From Cryptosporangium phraense (lineage in GTDB: Bacteria; Actinomycetota; Actinomycetes; Mycobacteriales; Cryptosporangiaceae), in NCBI RefSeq assembly GCF_006912135.1, contig NZ_VIRS01000008.1:1-64000 (forward strand): DNA of 64,000 nt, written 5' to 3'. Of the stretch, positions 8,896-16,717 are shown in pieces. Each line of letters starts with the position of its first letter. The stretch's first letter is position 1. The notes beneath the pieces are model-generated. The model was given only the letters and a program-made list of their open reading frames with translations, had not been told where the DNA came from and did not search any database. A program made the position numbers and the translations under genes.

Positions 8896-10086
8896 GTGGC
8901 CGAGCAGGCATCGATCCTGCACGCTGACCTCGACGCGTTCTACGCCTCGGTGGAGCAGCGTGACGATCCACGCCTGCGCGGCCGCCCGGTCATCGTCGGC
9001 GGTGGGGTCGTGCTCGCAGCCAGCTACGAGGCCAAGGCGTGCGGGGTCAAGACCGCGATGGGCGGGCGCCTGGCCAAGGCGCTGTGCCCGCAGGCGATCG
9101 TCGTCCCGCCCCGGATGAGCGCGTACAGCGCGGCCAGCAAGGCCGTGTTCGAGGTGTTCCGCGACACGACGCCGCTGGTCGAGGGCATCTCGATCGACGA
9201 AGCGTTCCTCGACGTCGGCGGGCTGCGCAAGGTCAGCGGCGAACCCGCCGACATCGCGGTGCGGCTGCGGGCCGCCGTGAAAGACCGGGTCGGGCTGGCC
9301 ATCACGGTCGGCGTCGCCCGCACGAAGTTCCTGGCCAAGGTGGCCAGCGGCGTCGCCAAGCCCGATGGGCTGCTCGTCGTCCCGCCGGAGACCGAGCTGG
9401 AGTTCCTGCACCAGTTGCCGGTCGAGCGGCTCTGGGGCGTCGGCACGGTGACGTCGGCCAAGCTGCACGAGCGCCGGATCCGCACGGTCGGCCAGGTGGC
9501 GCGGCTGGGCGAGGCGTACCTGGTGTCGATCCTCGGGCAGGGCGCGGGCCGTCACCTGCACGCGCTGGCCCACAACCGCGACCCGCGGCCGGTCGTCGTC
9601 GGGCGCCGCCGCCGGTCGATGGGCGCCCAGCGGGCGATCGGACGCGGCCCGCACGCGCTGCCCGACCTGGAGGCGACGCTCGCCGGGCTGGTCGACCGCG
9701 TGAGCCGCCGGATGCGGGCCGCCGACCGCGTCGGACGCACGATCACGCTGCGCCTGCGCTTCGACGACTACTCGCGGGCCACCCGGTCGCGGACGCTGCG
9801 CCAGCCGAGCTCGCACACGACGGTCCTGCTCGACGCCGCCCAAGGCCTGCTGGCCGCGTCCCTGCCGCTGATCGTCGAGCGGGGCGTCACGCTGATCGGC
9901 GTCGCGGTGGGAAACCTCGACGGGCAGGGCGAGCAGCTGATGCTGCCGCTGGAGCGCCCCGACGACGGCGGCCTCGACTCGGCGCTGGACGCGGTGCGCG
10001 AGCGGTTCGGCTCGTCCGCCGTCACCCGGGCCACCCTCCTCCACCGCGGCGAGGGCTTCACGGTTCCGCTGCTGCCGGACGACTGA
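8896..10086 (+). CDS. dinB: DNA polymerase IV (DinB, Y-family)
   Basis: A 396-residue translesion polymerase that copies past damaged bases. Catalytic carboxylates are Asp11 in HADLDAFYAS and Asp101/Glu102 in GISIDEAFLDV. The steric-gate region is Phe15-Tyr16. The helix-hairpin-helix region follows (LWGVGTVTSAKL, then VSILGQGAGRHL). The C-terminal little-finger domain ends near QLMLPL (about residues 347-352), which resembles a beta-clamp-binding peptide. Translation starts at a GTG 7 bases after the LLM gene. Length is normal for the family. No SOS-type (LexA) box is evident immediately upstream, fitting expression from the shared upstream promoter. Confidence 0.95.
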   Translation: MAEQASILHADLDAFYASVEQRDDPRLRGRPVIVGGGVVLAASYEAKACGVKTAMGGRLAKALCPQAIVVPPRMSAYSAASKAVFEVFRDTTPLVEGISIDEAFLDVGGLRKVSGEPADIAVRLRAAVKDRVGLAITVGVARTKFLAKVASGVAKPDGLLVVPPETELEFLHQLPVERLWGVGTVTSAKLHERRIRTVGQVARLGEAYLVSILGQGAGRHLHALAHNRDPRPVVVGRRRRSMGAQRAIGRGPHALPDLEATLAGLVDRVSRRMRAADRVGRTITLRLRFDDYSRATRSRTLRQPSSHTTVLLDAAQGLLAASLPLIVERGVTLIGVAVGNLDGQGEQLMLPLERPDDGGLDSALDAVRERFGSSAVTRATLLHRGEGFTVPLLPDD

Positions 10087-10113
10087 GCTTGTGTAACCAC
10101 CTATTCTCTTTGT

Positions 10114-10788
10114 GTGAGCCAGCTCTCCGAACCGACGCCACCGGTTCCCGCGGCGACCGGTGAACTGCGTGCGTCCAATGCCGACCGCGAGCGAGTGGCC
10201 AACGCGTTACACGAGGCCGCTGCTGAAGGGCGCATCGACCTGAACGAGCTCGACGTCCGGCTCAACCAGGTCTACGGCGCCAAGACCTACGCTGAGCTGC
10301 AGCCGCTCACCCAGGACCTGCCCGCGCTCGGCACCGCCCACCAGTGGGCGCCCGCGCAGCCCCAGGCCCCCGTGCTGCCGCCGTCCCGCCAGGGCGTCGC
10401 GATCATGAGCAGCTTCAAGCGGGCCGGGAACTGGACGGTCCCCGACAAGTTCGAGTGCTTTGCGTTCTGGGGTGGCGGGGTCATCGACCTGCGCGAAGCG
10501 ATCTTCACCAGCCAGACCGTGACGATCCGCGCGGTCGCGATCATGGGCGGCATCGACGTCATCGCGCCCGAGTTCGCCACCGTGCACGTCAGCGGCGTCG
10601 GCGTCATGGGTGGCTTCAACGACGCCGCCACGTACCAGGGGGCTCCCGGGGCGCCGATCATCATCGTCACCGGGTTCGCGTTCTGGGGTGGCGTCAGCGT
10701 GAAACGGCGGGCGACCCGGGCCGAGATCGAGCGTCGCCGCCTGGAGCGGAAGCGGCTGAAGGCCGAACGCAAGGCTCAGGACGACTGA
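10114..10788 (+). CDS. DUF1707/LiaF-like protein
   Basis: A 224-residue protein with two recognisable parts. Residues ~15-70 are a DUF1707 module (RASNADRERVANALHEAAAE, then GRIDLNELDVRLNQVYGAKT). Residues ~95-200 are a Gly/Val-rich stretch (CFAFWGGGVIDLREAIF, AIMGGIDVIAP, GVGVMGGF) resembling the beta-stranded C-terminal domain of LiaF-type cell-wall-stress proteins. The last ~25 residues are strongly basic. No membrane segment is evident. A role in envelope-stress signalling is family inference. The GTG start follows dinB by 27 bases, and the end overlaps the convergent mycothiol-type gene by 13 bases. Confidence 0.82.
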   Translation: MSQLSEPTPPVPAATGELRASNADRERVANALHEAAAEGRIDLNELDVRLNQVYGAKTYAELQPLTQDLPALGTAHQWAPAQPQAPVLPPSRQGVAIMSSFKRAGNWTVPDKFECFAFWGGGVIDLREAIFTSQTVTIRAVAIMGGIDVIAPEFATVHVSGVGVMGGFNDAATYQGAPGAPIIIVTGFAFWGGVSVKRRATRAEIERRRLERKRLKAERKAQDD

Positions 10789-11399
10789 AACGCGCCGGCC
10801 GGCGCGCCGTGCAGGTGGCCGGCCGGGAGGCGGCGGCCGGCCAGCACCATCAGCAGCGCGGAGCCGGAACCGGTGAGCGGTTCGCCGTCGCCGGCCGACC
10901 AGTCCAGGTCGTCGGCGACCAGCCGGACGCCGGTCAGGTCGACGCCGAAGATCTTCTGTCCGCGCTCGACCGACCAGCCGTCGAGCACCGGCCGGAGCGT
11001 CTCGGCCGGTACCGTCCAGTCCAGACCGAGCGCGATCGTGACGTCGAGCGCGTGAACCGTGTCGTGCGTGAGTGCGCCCGGCAGGCCGCCGCCCGGCGGC
11101 TTCCACGGGTGGTTCGCATTGTCCCGCACCGCGGCGGTGAGCTGGGTCGCGCTCAGCGTGGCGGCGTCGGCCGTCGCGCGGCGGTTCGAGAGCCGGGTGA
11201 AGTTACCGCCGGCCAGCGCGAAGTGCCACAGGAACTGACGGGTCGAGTAGCGGAACGGCATCGTCACGTGGGCGATCACCTCGCGGACCCGCCAGCCCGC
11301 GCACAGCGTGGGCTCGTTCCAGCGGGATTCGGGCAGGGCGGCGAGCGTGTCGGCGAGCCGGGCGCGCTGGGCCGCGATGATCGGGGGGAGGGTGTCCAT
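10776..11399 (-). CDS. Mycothiol-dependent maleylpyruvate isomerase-like enzyme
   Basis: A 207-residue protein of the DinB/MDMPI fold (TIGR03083-like). The N-terminal helix reads IIAAQRARLADTLAALPES, then WNEPTLCAGWRVREVIAHVT, which carries the first metal-binding histidine. The second is in LTHDTVHALDV. Such enzymes use a divalent metal and often mycothiol for thiol transfer or isomerisation, but the substrate is unknown. A motif matching the one before the YciI gene (TGTCCT, 17 bases, CGTC) ends 8 bases before its ATG, so it is probably a target of the adjacent ECF42-type sigma factor. The message would then be leaderless or nearly so. Confidence 0.85.
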   Translation of the reverse strand: MDTLPPIIAAQRARLADTLAALPESRWNEPTLCAGWRVREVIAHVTMPFRYSTRQFLWHFALAGGNFTRLSNRRATADAATLSATQLTAAVRDNANHPWKPPGGGLPGALTHDTVHALDVTIALGLDWTVPAETLRPVLDGWSVERGQKIFGVDLTGVRLVADDLDWSAGDGEPLTGSGSALLMVLAGRRLPAGHLHGAPAGAFQSS

Positions 11400-11407
11400 G
11401 CCCTCCC

Positions 11408-11434
11408 GACGAACGGCGCGGCCCGGTCAGGACA
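11408..11434 (-). promoter_or_regulatory. Putative ECF42-type promoter for MDMPI-like gene
   Basis: On the minus strand TGTCCT (11434-11429) is followed after 17 bases by CGTC (11411-11408), inside the block CGTTCGTCGGGAGGG. The YciI gene has the same block and spacing. The -35 overlaps the 3' end of the sigma factor gene. The elements fit the reported ECF42 type (TGTCGA, then CGA/TC) as I remember it. Confidence 0.6.
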
Positions 11435-12662
11435 CCTCGGCGAGGCGCCCGGCCAGATATCGGCGTTCGGGTTCGGTCGTCGCCCGGCTGATCGCCTCGC
11501 GGTAGGCGTCCGCCGCCTCGGACCGGCGACCCAGACGGCGCAGCAGGTCCGCGCGGGTCGCGGACAGCAGCGGATAGCCGGTCAGCCCGCTGATCCGGTC
11601 GACCAGCGCGAGGCCGGCCGCGGGGCCGTAGGCCATCCCGACCGCGACCGCCTGGTTGAGCGCGACCACCGCGGACGGGTTCAGCTCCCGGAGCGTTCCG
11701 TAGAGCGTCGCGATCTGTCGCCAGTCGGTGTCCGCCGCAGTCGCCGCGGTCGCGTGACAGGCCGCGATCGCGGCCTGCACCTGGTACGGCCCCGGGCGGC
11801 CGCGCCGCAGCGCGGCGTCCAGAATGCCGACGCCTTCGGCGATCGCGACGGCGTCCCACCGGCTACGGTCCTGTTCTTCCAGCGGGACGACGACGCCGTC
11901 GGCGATCCGGGCCGACGAGCGGGAATCGGTCAGGAGCATCAGCGCGAGCAGGCCGGAGGCCTCGGGTTCGTCAGGCATCAGCGCGCAGAGCAGCCGGGCC
12001 AGCCGGATCGCTTCGGCCAGCAGCGGACGCCGGACGAGCTCGTCACCGGCGGTCGCCGCGTAGCCCTCGCTGAACAGCAGGTAGAGCACGGCGAGGACGG
12101 CCGGCGTGCGTTCCGGGAGCAGGTGCGCGGGCGGCACCCGGTACGGGATTCCGGCGTGCTGGATCTTCGACTTGGCCCGGACCAGCCGCTTCGCCAGCGC
12201 GGCCTCCGAGACGAGGAACGCGCGGGCGATCTCCGGCACGCTCAGGCCGGCGAGCGTGCGGAGGGTGAGCGCGACCTGGGCGTCGAGGGCCAGCGCCGGG
12301 TGGCAGCAGGTGAACATGAGCCGGAGGAGGTCGGGGGGCTCGGCGCTTTCTTCCTGGTGGGGCTCCCGGGCGAGTTCCTGGAGCTTGGCCGCGCCGACCT
12401 TGTCCCGGCGGAGACGGTCGATCGCCCGGTTGCGGGCGGTCGCGGTCAGCCAGGCTCCTGGCTTCCGCGGAACACCGTCTACCGGCCAGCGCGCGATGGC
12501 CTGGGCGAACGCGTCCTGGGTGGCTTCTTCGGCGAGGTCCCAGTCGCCGGTCACGCGGATCAGCGTCGCAACGATCTGCCCCCAGTCGGAGCGGAAGGCC
12601 GCGTCGACGGCGGCGCGCGCGGAACCGTCGCGGGCGGGGCCGGACGCGTCGGGACGGGTCAC
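11427..12662 (-). CDS. ECF42-type RNA polymerase sigma factor with C-terminal extension
   Basis: A 411-residue sigma factor. Residues ~15-85 are region 2 (GDWDLAEEATQDAFAQAIAR, then PGAWLTATARNRAIDRLRRD). Residues ~115-170 are region 4 (LTLRTLAGLSVPEIARAFLV, then EAALAKRLVRAKSKI). A C-terminal extension of ~220 residues (DUF6596 plus TPR-like helices) marks the ECF42 group, which has no membrane anti-sigma factor. Its ATG overlaps the YciI/DGPF gene stop as ATGA. That pairing is the group's hallmark, and the DGPF protein is thought to take part in control. Two matching promoter-like sites flank the unit, implying autoregulation. Confidence 0.92.
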   Translation of the reverse strand: MTRPDASGPARDGSARAAVDAAFRSDWGQIVATLIRVTGDWDLAEEATQDAFAQAIARWPVDGVPRKPGAWLTATARNRAIDRLRRDKVGAAKLQELAREPHQEESAEPPDLLRLMFTCCHPALALDAQVALTLRTLAGLSVPEIARAFLVSEAALAKRLVRAKSKIQHAGIPYRVPPAHLLPERTPAVLAVLYLLFSEGYAATAGDELVRRPLLAEAIRLARLLCALMPDEPEASGLLALMLLTDSRSSARIADGVVVPLEEQDRSRWDAVAIAEGVGILDAALRRGRPGPYQVQAAIAACHATAATAADTDWRQIATLYGTLRELNPSAVVALNQAVAVGMAYGPAAGLALVDRISGLTGYPLLSATRADLLRRLGRRSEAADAYREAISRATTEPERRYLAGRLAEVS

Positions 12663-12982
12663 GGGATCAGGGGGCGGACCTCGATCGAGCCGTAGGTCGC
12701 GGCCGGGTGCTTGGAGGCGATCTCGATCGCCTCGTCGAGGTCGGCGCAGTCGATCAGGCAGAAGCCGCCCATCTGCTCGCGGGTCTCGGCGAACGGACCG
12801 TCGGTCAGCAGCGTCTCGCCGTCGCGGACGCGGATCGTCGTCGCGTCGGCCGGCGGACGGAGCCCGGCGCCGCCGTAGAGGACGCCCCGCGCGGCCATCT
12901 CGGTGTCCCAGCCGCCGCAGCCGTCCTGGGCGTGTTCGGCTCCGACGGCCTCGTCGGCGCAGATCAGCAGTACGTACTTCAT
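12659..12982 (-). CDS. YciI/DGPF family protein
   Basis: A 107-residue ferredoxin-like protein of the YciI (YCII) family. It shows the DGPF signature in LLTDGPFAETREQMGGF and the start MKYVLLICADE. It is paired by a 4-base ATGA overlap with the ECF42-type sigma factor. In that group the DGPF protein is encoded beside, and probably controlled by, the sigma factor; its biochemical function is not settled. The ATG at 12982 has GGGGAGG 8 bases upstream. The 17 extra residues of the longer frame are not family-like and cover the promoter motif at 13006-13032. Confidence 0.9.
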   Translation of the reverse strand: MKYVLLICADEAVGAEHAQDGCGGWDTEMAARGVLYGGAGLRPPADATTIRVRDGETLLTDGPFAETREQMGGFCLIDCADLDEAIEIASKHPAATYGSIEVRPLIP

Positions 12983-13005
12983 GTGTGCCTCCCCTTCACC
13001 CTCCC

Positions 13006-13032
13006 GACGAACGGTATCGGCGGTCGAGGACA
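13006..13032 (-). promoter_or_regulatory. Putative ECF42-type autoregulated promoter
   Basis: Minus-strand TGTCCT (13032-13027), 17 bases, CGTC (13009-13006), followed by GGGAGGG. It matches the site at 11408-11434 in both elements, in spacing and in the flanking CGTT and GGGAGGG. It would drive the YciI-sigma unit. Confidence 0.6.
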
Positions 13033-13034
13033 TC

Positions 13035-13616
13035 TCAACGCCAGGCGAAGACCGGTTGTTCGAGATGAGCGACCGGAGTGGGGCGGCCGTGCAGCGCCAC
13101 CTCGCGGAACTGATAGATCACGGCGGCGGTCGGCGCGTGCACGAGCGTCCCGACCAGCGGCAACTGGACGACCGGCTGGTCGGACTCGGGGATCCGCAGG
13201 TAGCGCGGCTCGACGTCGACGTCGGCGAACGGGATCACGTGCACCTCGGCGACCTCGTCCGGGTTCGGAGTGATCGCCGGGGTGTCGTCGAGCACGAGGA
13301 CGACCGGGGTGATCACGTAGCCGGACCGGGTCGGGTAGTCGTCGAGCGTGCCGACGAACGAGCCCCGGGGCGCGTCGACGCCGAGTTCCTCGGAGAGCTC
13401 CCGGAGGGCCGCGTCGACCGCGTCCTCGCCCGGGTCGAGGCGACCGCCGGGCAGCGCCCACTGCCCGGGGTGGGCCCGTAACCGGGTGGTCCGGCGGGTG
13501 AGCAGGATCGCCTGGTCGGCGACGACGAGCGCGACCGCGGCGTGCCGTTTGCCGGTGGTGGGGAGGGTGGTGGGGTGGAACGCGCGGACGTTGGCCCGTA
13601 GCGCATCGAGTTCCAC
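13035..13616 (-). CDS. NUDIX hydrolase, NudL/CoA pyrophosphatase-like
   Basis: A 193-residue Mg-dependent diphosphohydrolase. The Nudix box is complete at residues 58-80: Gly58, Glu64, Arg72-Glu73, Glu76-Glu77 and Gly79. The preceding LLTRRTTRLRAHPGQWALPG resembles the CoA-pyrophosphatase signature. Cleavage of CoA or a related nucleotide is a family-based suggestion; other substrates are possible. It lies just upstream of the YciI promoter on the same strand, ending 2 bases from the -35 element. The VOC gene behind it (stop at 13632) is also minus strand, so partial readthrough is possible. Confidence 0.88.
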   Translation of the reverse strand: MELDALRANVRAFHPTTLPTTGKRHAAVALVVADQAILLTRRTTRLRAHPGQWALPGGRLDPGEDAVDAALRELSEELGVDAPRGSFVGTLDDYPTRSGYVITPVVLVLDDTPAITPNPDEVAEVHVIPFADVDVEPRYLRIPESDQPVVQLPLVGTLVHAPTAAVIYQFREVALHGRPTPVAHLEQPVFAWR

Positions 13617-13631
13617 AGCTCGGAGGGTACG

Positions 13632-14057
13632 TCAGGTGAACAGGGCAGCGGCGGCGCTCGCGATCTCGTCGGTCGGGACGTCCCGGACGTGCTGGTCGAA
13701 CGCCCAGCGGTGGCCGAACGGATCGAGGATCTGGCCGGTGCGGTCGCCCCAGAACGCGTCCCACAGCGGCTCGTAGACCGTGGCGCCGGCGTCGACCGCG
13801 CGCTGGAAGGACGCGTCGGCGTCCGGTACGTCGAGGTGGAACGCGGCGGAGGTCGCGTCGAGGCTGACCGGCGCGCGCATCGAGCGTCCGGGCATCTCGC
13901 CGGCGACCGCGAGCACGGTGTCGGCGAGCCGGAGTTCGACGGTGAGCAGCGTCCCGTCGGGCAACGTCAGCCGGCTGGTCTCGACTGCGCCCAACGCGTC
14001 GGAGTACCAGCGGGCCGCTGAATCGGCGTCGGTGACGACGAGGTGGATAGCGATCAT
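13632..14057 (-). CDS. VOC family (glyoxalase/dioxygenase-like) protein
   Basis: A 141-residue vicinal-oxygen-chelate protein with two beta-alpha-beta-beta-beta halves: MIAIHLVVTDADSAARWYSD, LTLPDGTLLTVELRLADTVL and AFHLDVPDADASFQRAVDAG, ending ILDPFGHRWAFDQHV. It is related to PhnB/glyoxalase-like proteins that bind or detoxify small molecules. The exact substrate is unknown. It is divergent from a TetR regulator, with a strong palindrome between them. The ATG at 14057 is chosen; another at 14069 would run into the palindrome. Confidence 0.85.
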   Translation of the reverse strand: MIAIHLVVTDADSAARWYSDALGAVETSRLTLPDGTLLTVELRLADTVLAVAGEMPGRSMRAPVSLDATSAAFHLDVPDADASFQRAVDAGATVYEPLWDAFWGDRTGQILDPFGHRWAFDQHVRDVPTDEIASAAAALFT

Positions 14058-14065
14058 GGCCCCGA

Positions 14066-14095
14066 CCATACACCGTGTCTGAACACACTGTATGG
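14066..14095. promoter_or_regulatory. Palindromic operator, TetR type
   Basis: CATACACCGTGT, a 4-base centre, then ACACACTGTATG; with the flanking C/G pair, 11 of 13 positions of each arm are complementary. It sits between the divergent VOC and TetR genes, where a TetR dimer would repress both. Operator function is inferred from position and symmetry. Confidence 0.7.
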
Positions 14096-14120
14096 ACACG
14101 ATGTTCGTAGACTGGCGCGC

Positions 14121-14717
14121 ATGGCCATTCGACGAGCCGCCGAGCTGCGGGAACGCATTCTGGACGGGATGCGCCGGCTCCTGGCCGAACGCCGCTTCGA
14201 CGAGTTGAACGTCGCCGACGTGCTGACCGAGGCAAAGGTCTCGCGGGCCAGCTTCTACTTCTATTTCCCCAGCAAGCAGGCCGTGCTGGCCGATCTGGTC
14301 CGGGCCGCGGTCGGAGAAGGGCACGGCGCGGCGGCGCCGTTCGTCGACCCGGACGGAGAGGGCCTGCGGGCCGGGATCCGCGACGGCGCGAGGCTCTGGC
14401 GCGAGAACGCCGGGGTGCTCACCGCGGTCGTCGACGCCTGGGCCACCGACGACGACCTCCGCGCGCTGTGGCTGGCCCAGATGGACACGTTCACCGACGC
14501 GGCGGCCGCCCGGATAGCCGCCGACCCGCGCGCGCTGGCCTACCTGGGGGACCGGGACGTCCGGGCGGTGGCCGCCGGCCTCACGTGGACCGGTGAGCGG
14601 CTCTACTACCTGGCCGCGAGCGGGGTGCCCCCGTTCGACGACGAACAGGTGCTGATCGACGTCCTGACCCACGCGTGGACGTCCATTCTGTACGGAGAGA
14701 GCGGAGGCGTTCGGTAG
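14121..14717 (+). CDS. TetR family transcriptional regulator
   Basis: A 198-residue repressor. The N-terminal helix-turn-helix is AELRERILDGMRRLLAERRF, then DELNVADVLTEAKVSRASFY, with the conserved FYFYFPSKQAVLADLV following. The C-terminal ~130 residues form the ligand-binding helical domain. It is divergent from the VOC gene, and the palindrome 14066-14095 between them is the likely operator. The DUF574 methyltransferase starts 10 bases after its stop and may be co-transcribed. The ATG at 14121 is used; the longer frame to 14043 would overlap the palindrome and the VOC start. Confidence 0.92.
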   Translation: MAIRRAAELRERILDGMRRLLAERRFDELNVADVLTEAKVSRASFYFYFPSKQAVLADLVRAAVGEGHGAAAPFVDPDGEGLRAGIRDGARLWRENAGVLTAVVDAWATDDDLRALWLAQMDTFTDAAAARIAADPRALAYLGDRDVRAVAAGLTWTGERLYYLAASGVPPFDDEQVLIDVLTHAWTSILYGESGGVR

Positions 14718-14726
14718 CCTGCCGCG

Positions 14727-15518
14727 GTGGACGACGTGAACACCGGCACTCCGCACCCGGCCCGGGTCTACGACGCGTTGCTGGGCGGCACCGCCAACTT
14801 CGCCGCCGACCGGGAGATCGCCGACGCGATCCGGGTCAACCCGGCGGGTGAGATCGCCCCGCTGGCCAACCGCGACTTCCTCCGCCGTGCGGTCGCGTAT
14901 CTGGCGACCGAGGCCGGCGTCGATCAGTTCCTCGACGTCGGGAGCGGATTACCGACGTCCCCGAACGTCCACGAGGTCGCGCAGGCGATCATCCCGGCCG
15001 CCCGGATCGTCTATGTCGACAACGACCCGATCGTGCTCGTCCACGCCCGGACGTTGCTGTCCAGCACCCCCGAAGGGTCGAGCAGCTACGTCGACGCCGA
15101 CGTCCGCGACCCCGGGACGATCCTCGCCGCGGCCCGGCAGACGCTCGACTTCGAGCGGCCGGTCGCGCTGCTCCTGCTGGCCGTCGGGCACTTCCTGGAC
15201 GACGAGCACGATCCCTACGGTGTCGTCGGGACGCTCCTCGACGCGCTGCCGGCGGGCTCGTACCTGGCGATGACGCACCTCACCGGCGAGTTCCAGCCCG
15301 ACGAGACCGCGAAGACCGAGGCGATGTACCGGGCCCAGGGCATGGTGCTGCGCGCGCGGACCAGGGACGAGTTCGCCCGGTTCTTCGACGGGCTGGAACT
15401 CGTCGAACCGGGCGTCGTCCTCGTCCCTCGGTGGCGTCCGGACGCGGACGACCGGGTCTCGCCGGACGAGCCCGGCGAGCGGGCCCCGTTGTACGGTGCG
15501 GTCGGGCGCAAGCTCTAG
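14727..15518 (+). CDS. SAM-dependent methyltransferase, DUF574 family
   Basis: A 263-residue Rossmann methyltransferase of the S-adenosyl methyltransferase (DUF574) family, which is expanded in mycelial actinomycetes. The family N-terminus HPARVYDALLGGTANFAADR is followed by QFLDVGSGLPTSPNVHEVAQ (SAM loop) and ARIVYVDNDPIVLVHARTLL (acidic end of strand 2). Substrates are unknown. The GTG start lies 10 bases after the TetR stop. The end overlaps the convergent FIST gene by 4 bases. A paralogue lies at 44190-44933 with the same start pattern. Confidence 0.9.
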   Translation: MDDVNTGTPHPARVYDALLGGTANFAADREIADAIRVNPAGEIAPLANRDFLRRAVAYLATEAGVDQFLDVGSGLPTSPNVHEVAQAIIPAARIVYVDNDPIVLVHARTLLSSTPEGSSSYVDADVRDPGTILAAARQTLDFERPVALLLLAVGHFLDDEHDPYGVVGTLLDALPAGSYLAMTHLTGEFQPDETAKTEAMYRAQGMVLRARTRDEFARFFDGLELVEPGVVLVPRWRPDADDRVSPDEPGERAPLYGAVGRKL

Positions 15519-16693
15519 CTGAGGGCCAGGGTCACCATCGTCAGGTGGTGCAGACCCTGGGAGCCGCGAATCCTCGCGACCTCCCCATTCGTGTACCACC
15601 CGGCATACGGGATCGACCCGGCCGCCGCCGCTAGCGCACCGGTCTCCCGCTCGACGCCGGCCGGGCCGAGCATCGCTTTGCGGACCGCGCAGTCGAAGGC
15701 GAGCATGCCGAGCGGCGGCGCGCCCTCGAGCATCGCTATCGCCTGGTGGCAGGACGTGCCGGCCGCGGCGACCAGCGAATCCTCGTCGGTCTCCATCAGC
15801 CAGACCAGGCCGCCCTGGGGGACGTCGGCCAGGCAGATCAGCGAGCCGTCGTCCGGTTCGCTGCCGTGGATCACCCGGATGTCCTCGCCACTTCGACGGT
15901 TGAGCCCCAGCGGGTAGCGGTAGGCGATGTCCCGGAACACCGACTCGTCGGTCGCCATCGCCGGGGAGAGGCCCACCCGCTCGACGTAGACGTCCAGCGC
16001 CGGTTGTTCGTCCAGCTCGAAGACCTTGCCGTTGACGCTGCGGGTCACCGACATCGGGGTGCCGGACTGGCGCCAGCCGTGCGCGACCCCGATCCCGAGC
16101 GGCGACTCGCAGGCCAGCCCGACGCCGACGATCGCGCCCGAGAGCACGTCGACGTGGTCGGCGTCACCGGCGAACTGGTACGTCCGTACGTACTGCAGGC
16201 CGTCGCCGGACGCGCCGCCGACCAGCGGGGTCGCCGCGCCGGCGGCCGCGTAGGCACCGCGGACGATCTCCTGCTGATCGTCGGCGAGGCCGTCGAAGAA
16301 CAGGAGCAGCGCCTGGTGGGGCAGCGTGAGTTCGGACGTGCACGCGGCCACCTCGGCGGCCGCGTCGCGGCCGCGGCCCGGGGACACGTCGGCCACCCGG
16401 TAGCGGGCCTCGATCCCGGGGCCGCCGTAGGCCGCGACGACGGTGCTGCCCGTGTCGAGCGTGCCCGCCGTGTACTGACCCGACGACGACGTGCCGACGA
16501 CGATCGCGTGGCCGGAGAGTTGGGAGCGGACGCCGTCGAGCATCGCCGGGAGGTCGTCGCGGACCTGGCACAGCACGATGACCAGCGCGGGCTCCCGGCC
16601 CTGGAGCGCGGCGGCCGCGGCCTCGCGCCCGGCGGACGCACCGTCGGCGGCGTCGCTGGAGCCGACACCGAACCAGCGCGCGCCCTCGTCCAT
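15515..16693 (-). CDS. FIST domain protein
   Basis: A 392-residue protein with an N-terminal FIST domain (residues ~1-210) and a FIST_C domain (~225-370). It shows AVIGTSSSGQ-like sequence (VVGTSSSGQYT), TPLVGGASGDGLQY, and a C-terminal GMLAFDCAVRKAMLGPAGVE. FIST domains are sensory modules thought to bind small ligands such as amino acids and are usually linked to signalling proteins; here the protein is free-standing. No membrane segment or output domain is visible. It lies 24 bases upstream of the epimerase stop region and convergent with the DUF574 methyltransferase. Confidence 0.87.
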   Translation of the reverse strand: MDEGARWFGVGSSDAADGASAGREAAAAALQGREPALVIVLCQVRDDLPAMLDGVRSQLSGHAIVVGTSSSGQYTAGTLDTGSTVVAAYGGPGIEARYRVADVSPGRGRDAAAEVAACTSELTLPHQALLLFFDGLADDQQEIVRGAYAAAGAATPLVGGASGDGLQYVRTYQFAGDADHVDVLSGAIVGVGLACESPLGIGVAHGWRQSGTPMSVTRSVNGKVFELDEQPALDVYVERVGLSPAMATDESVFRDIAYRYPLGLNRRSGEDIRVIHGSEPDDGSLICLADVPQGGLVWLMETDEDSLVAAAGTSCHQAIAMLEGAPPLGMLAFDCAVRKAMLGPAGVERETGALAAAAGSIPYAGWYTNGEVARIRGSQGLHHLTMVTLALS

Positions 16694-16717
16694 GCCTGCC
16701 GGGTCGTCCGGTTCCTC

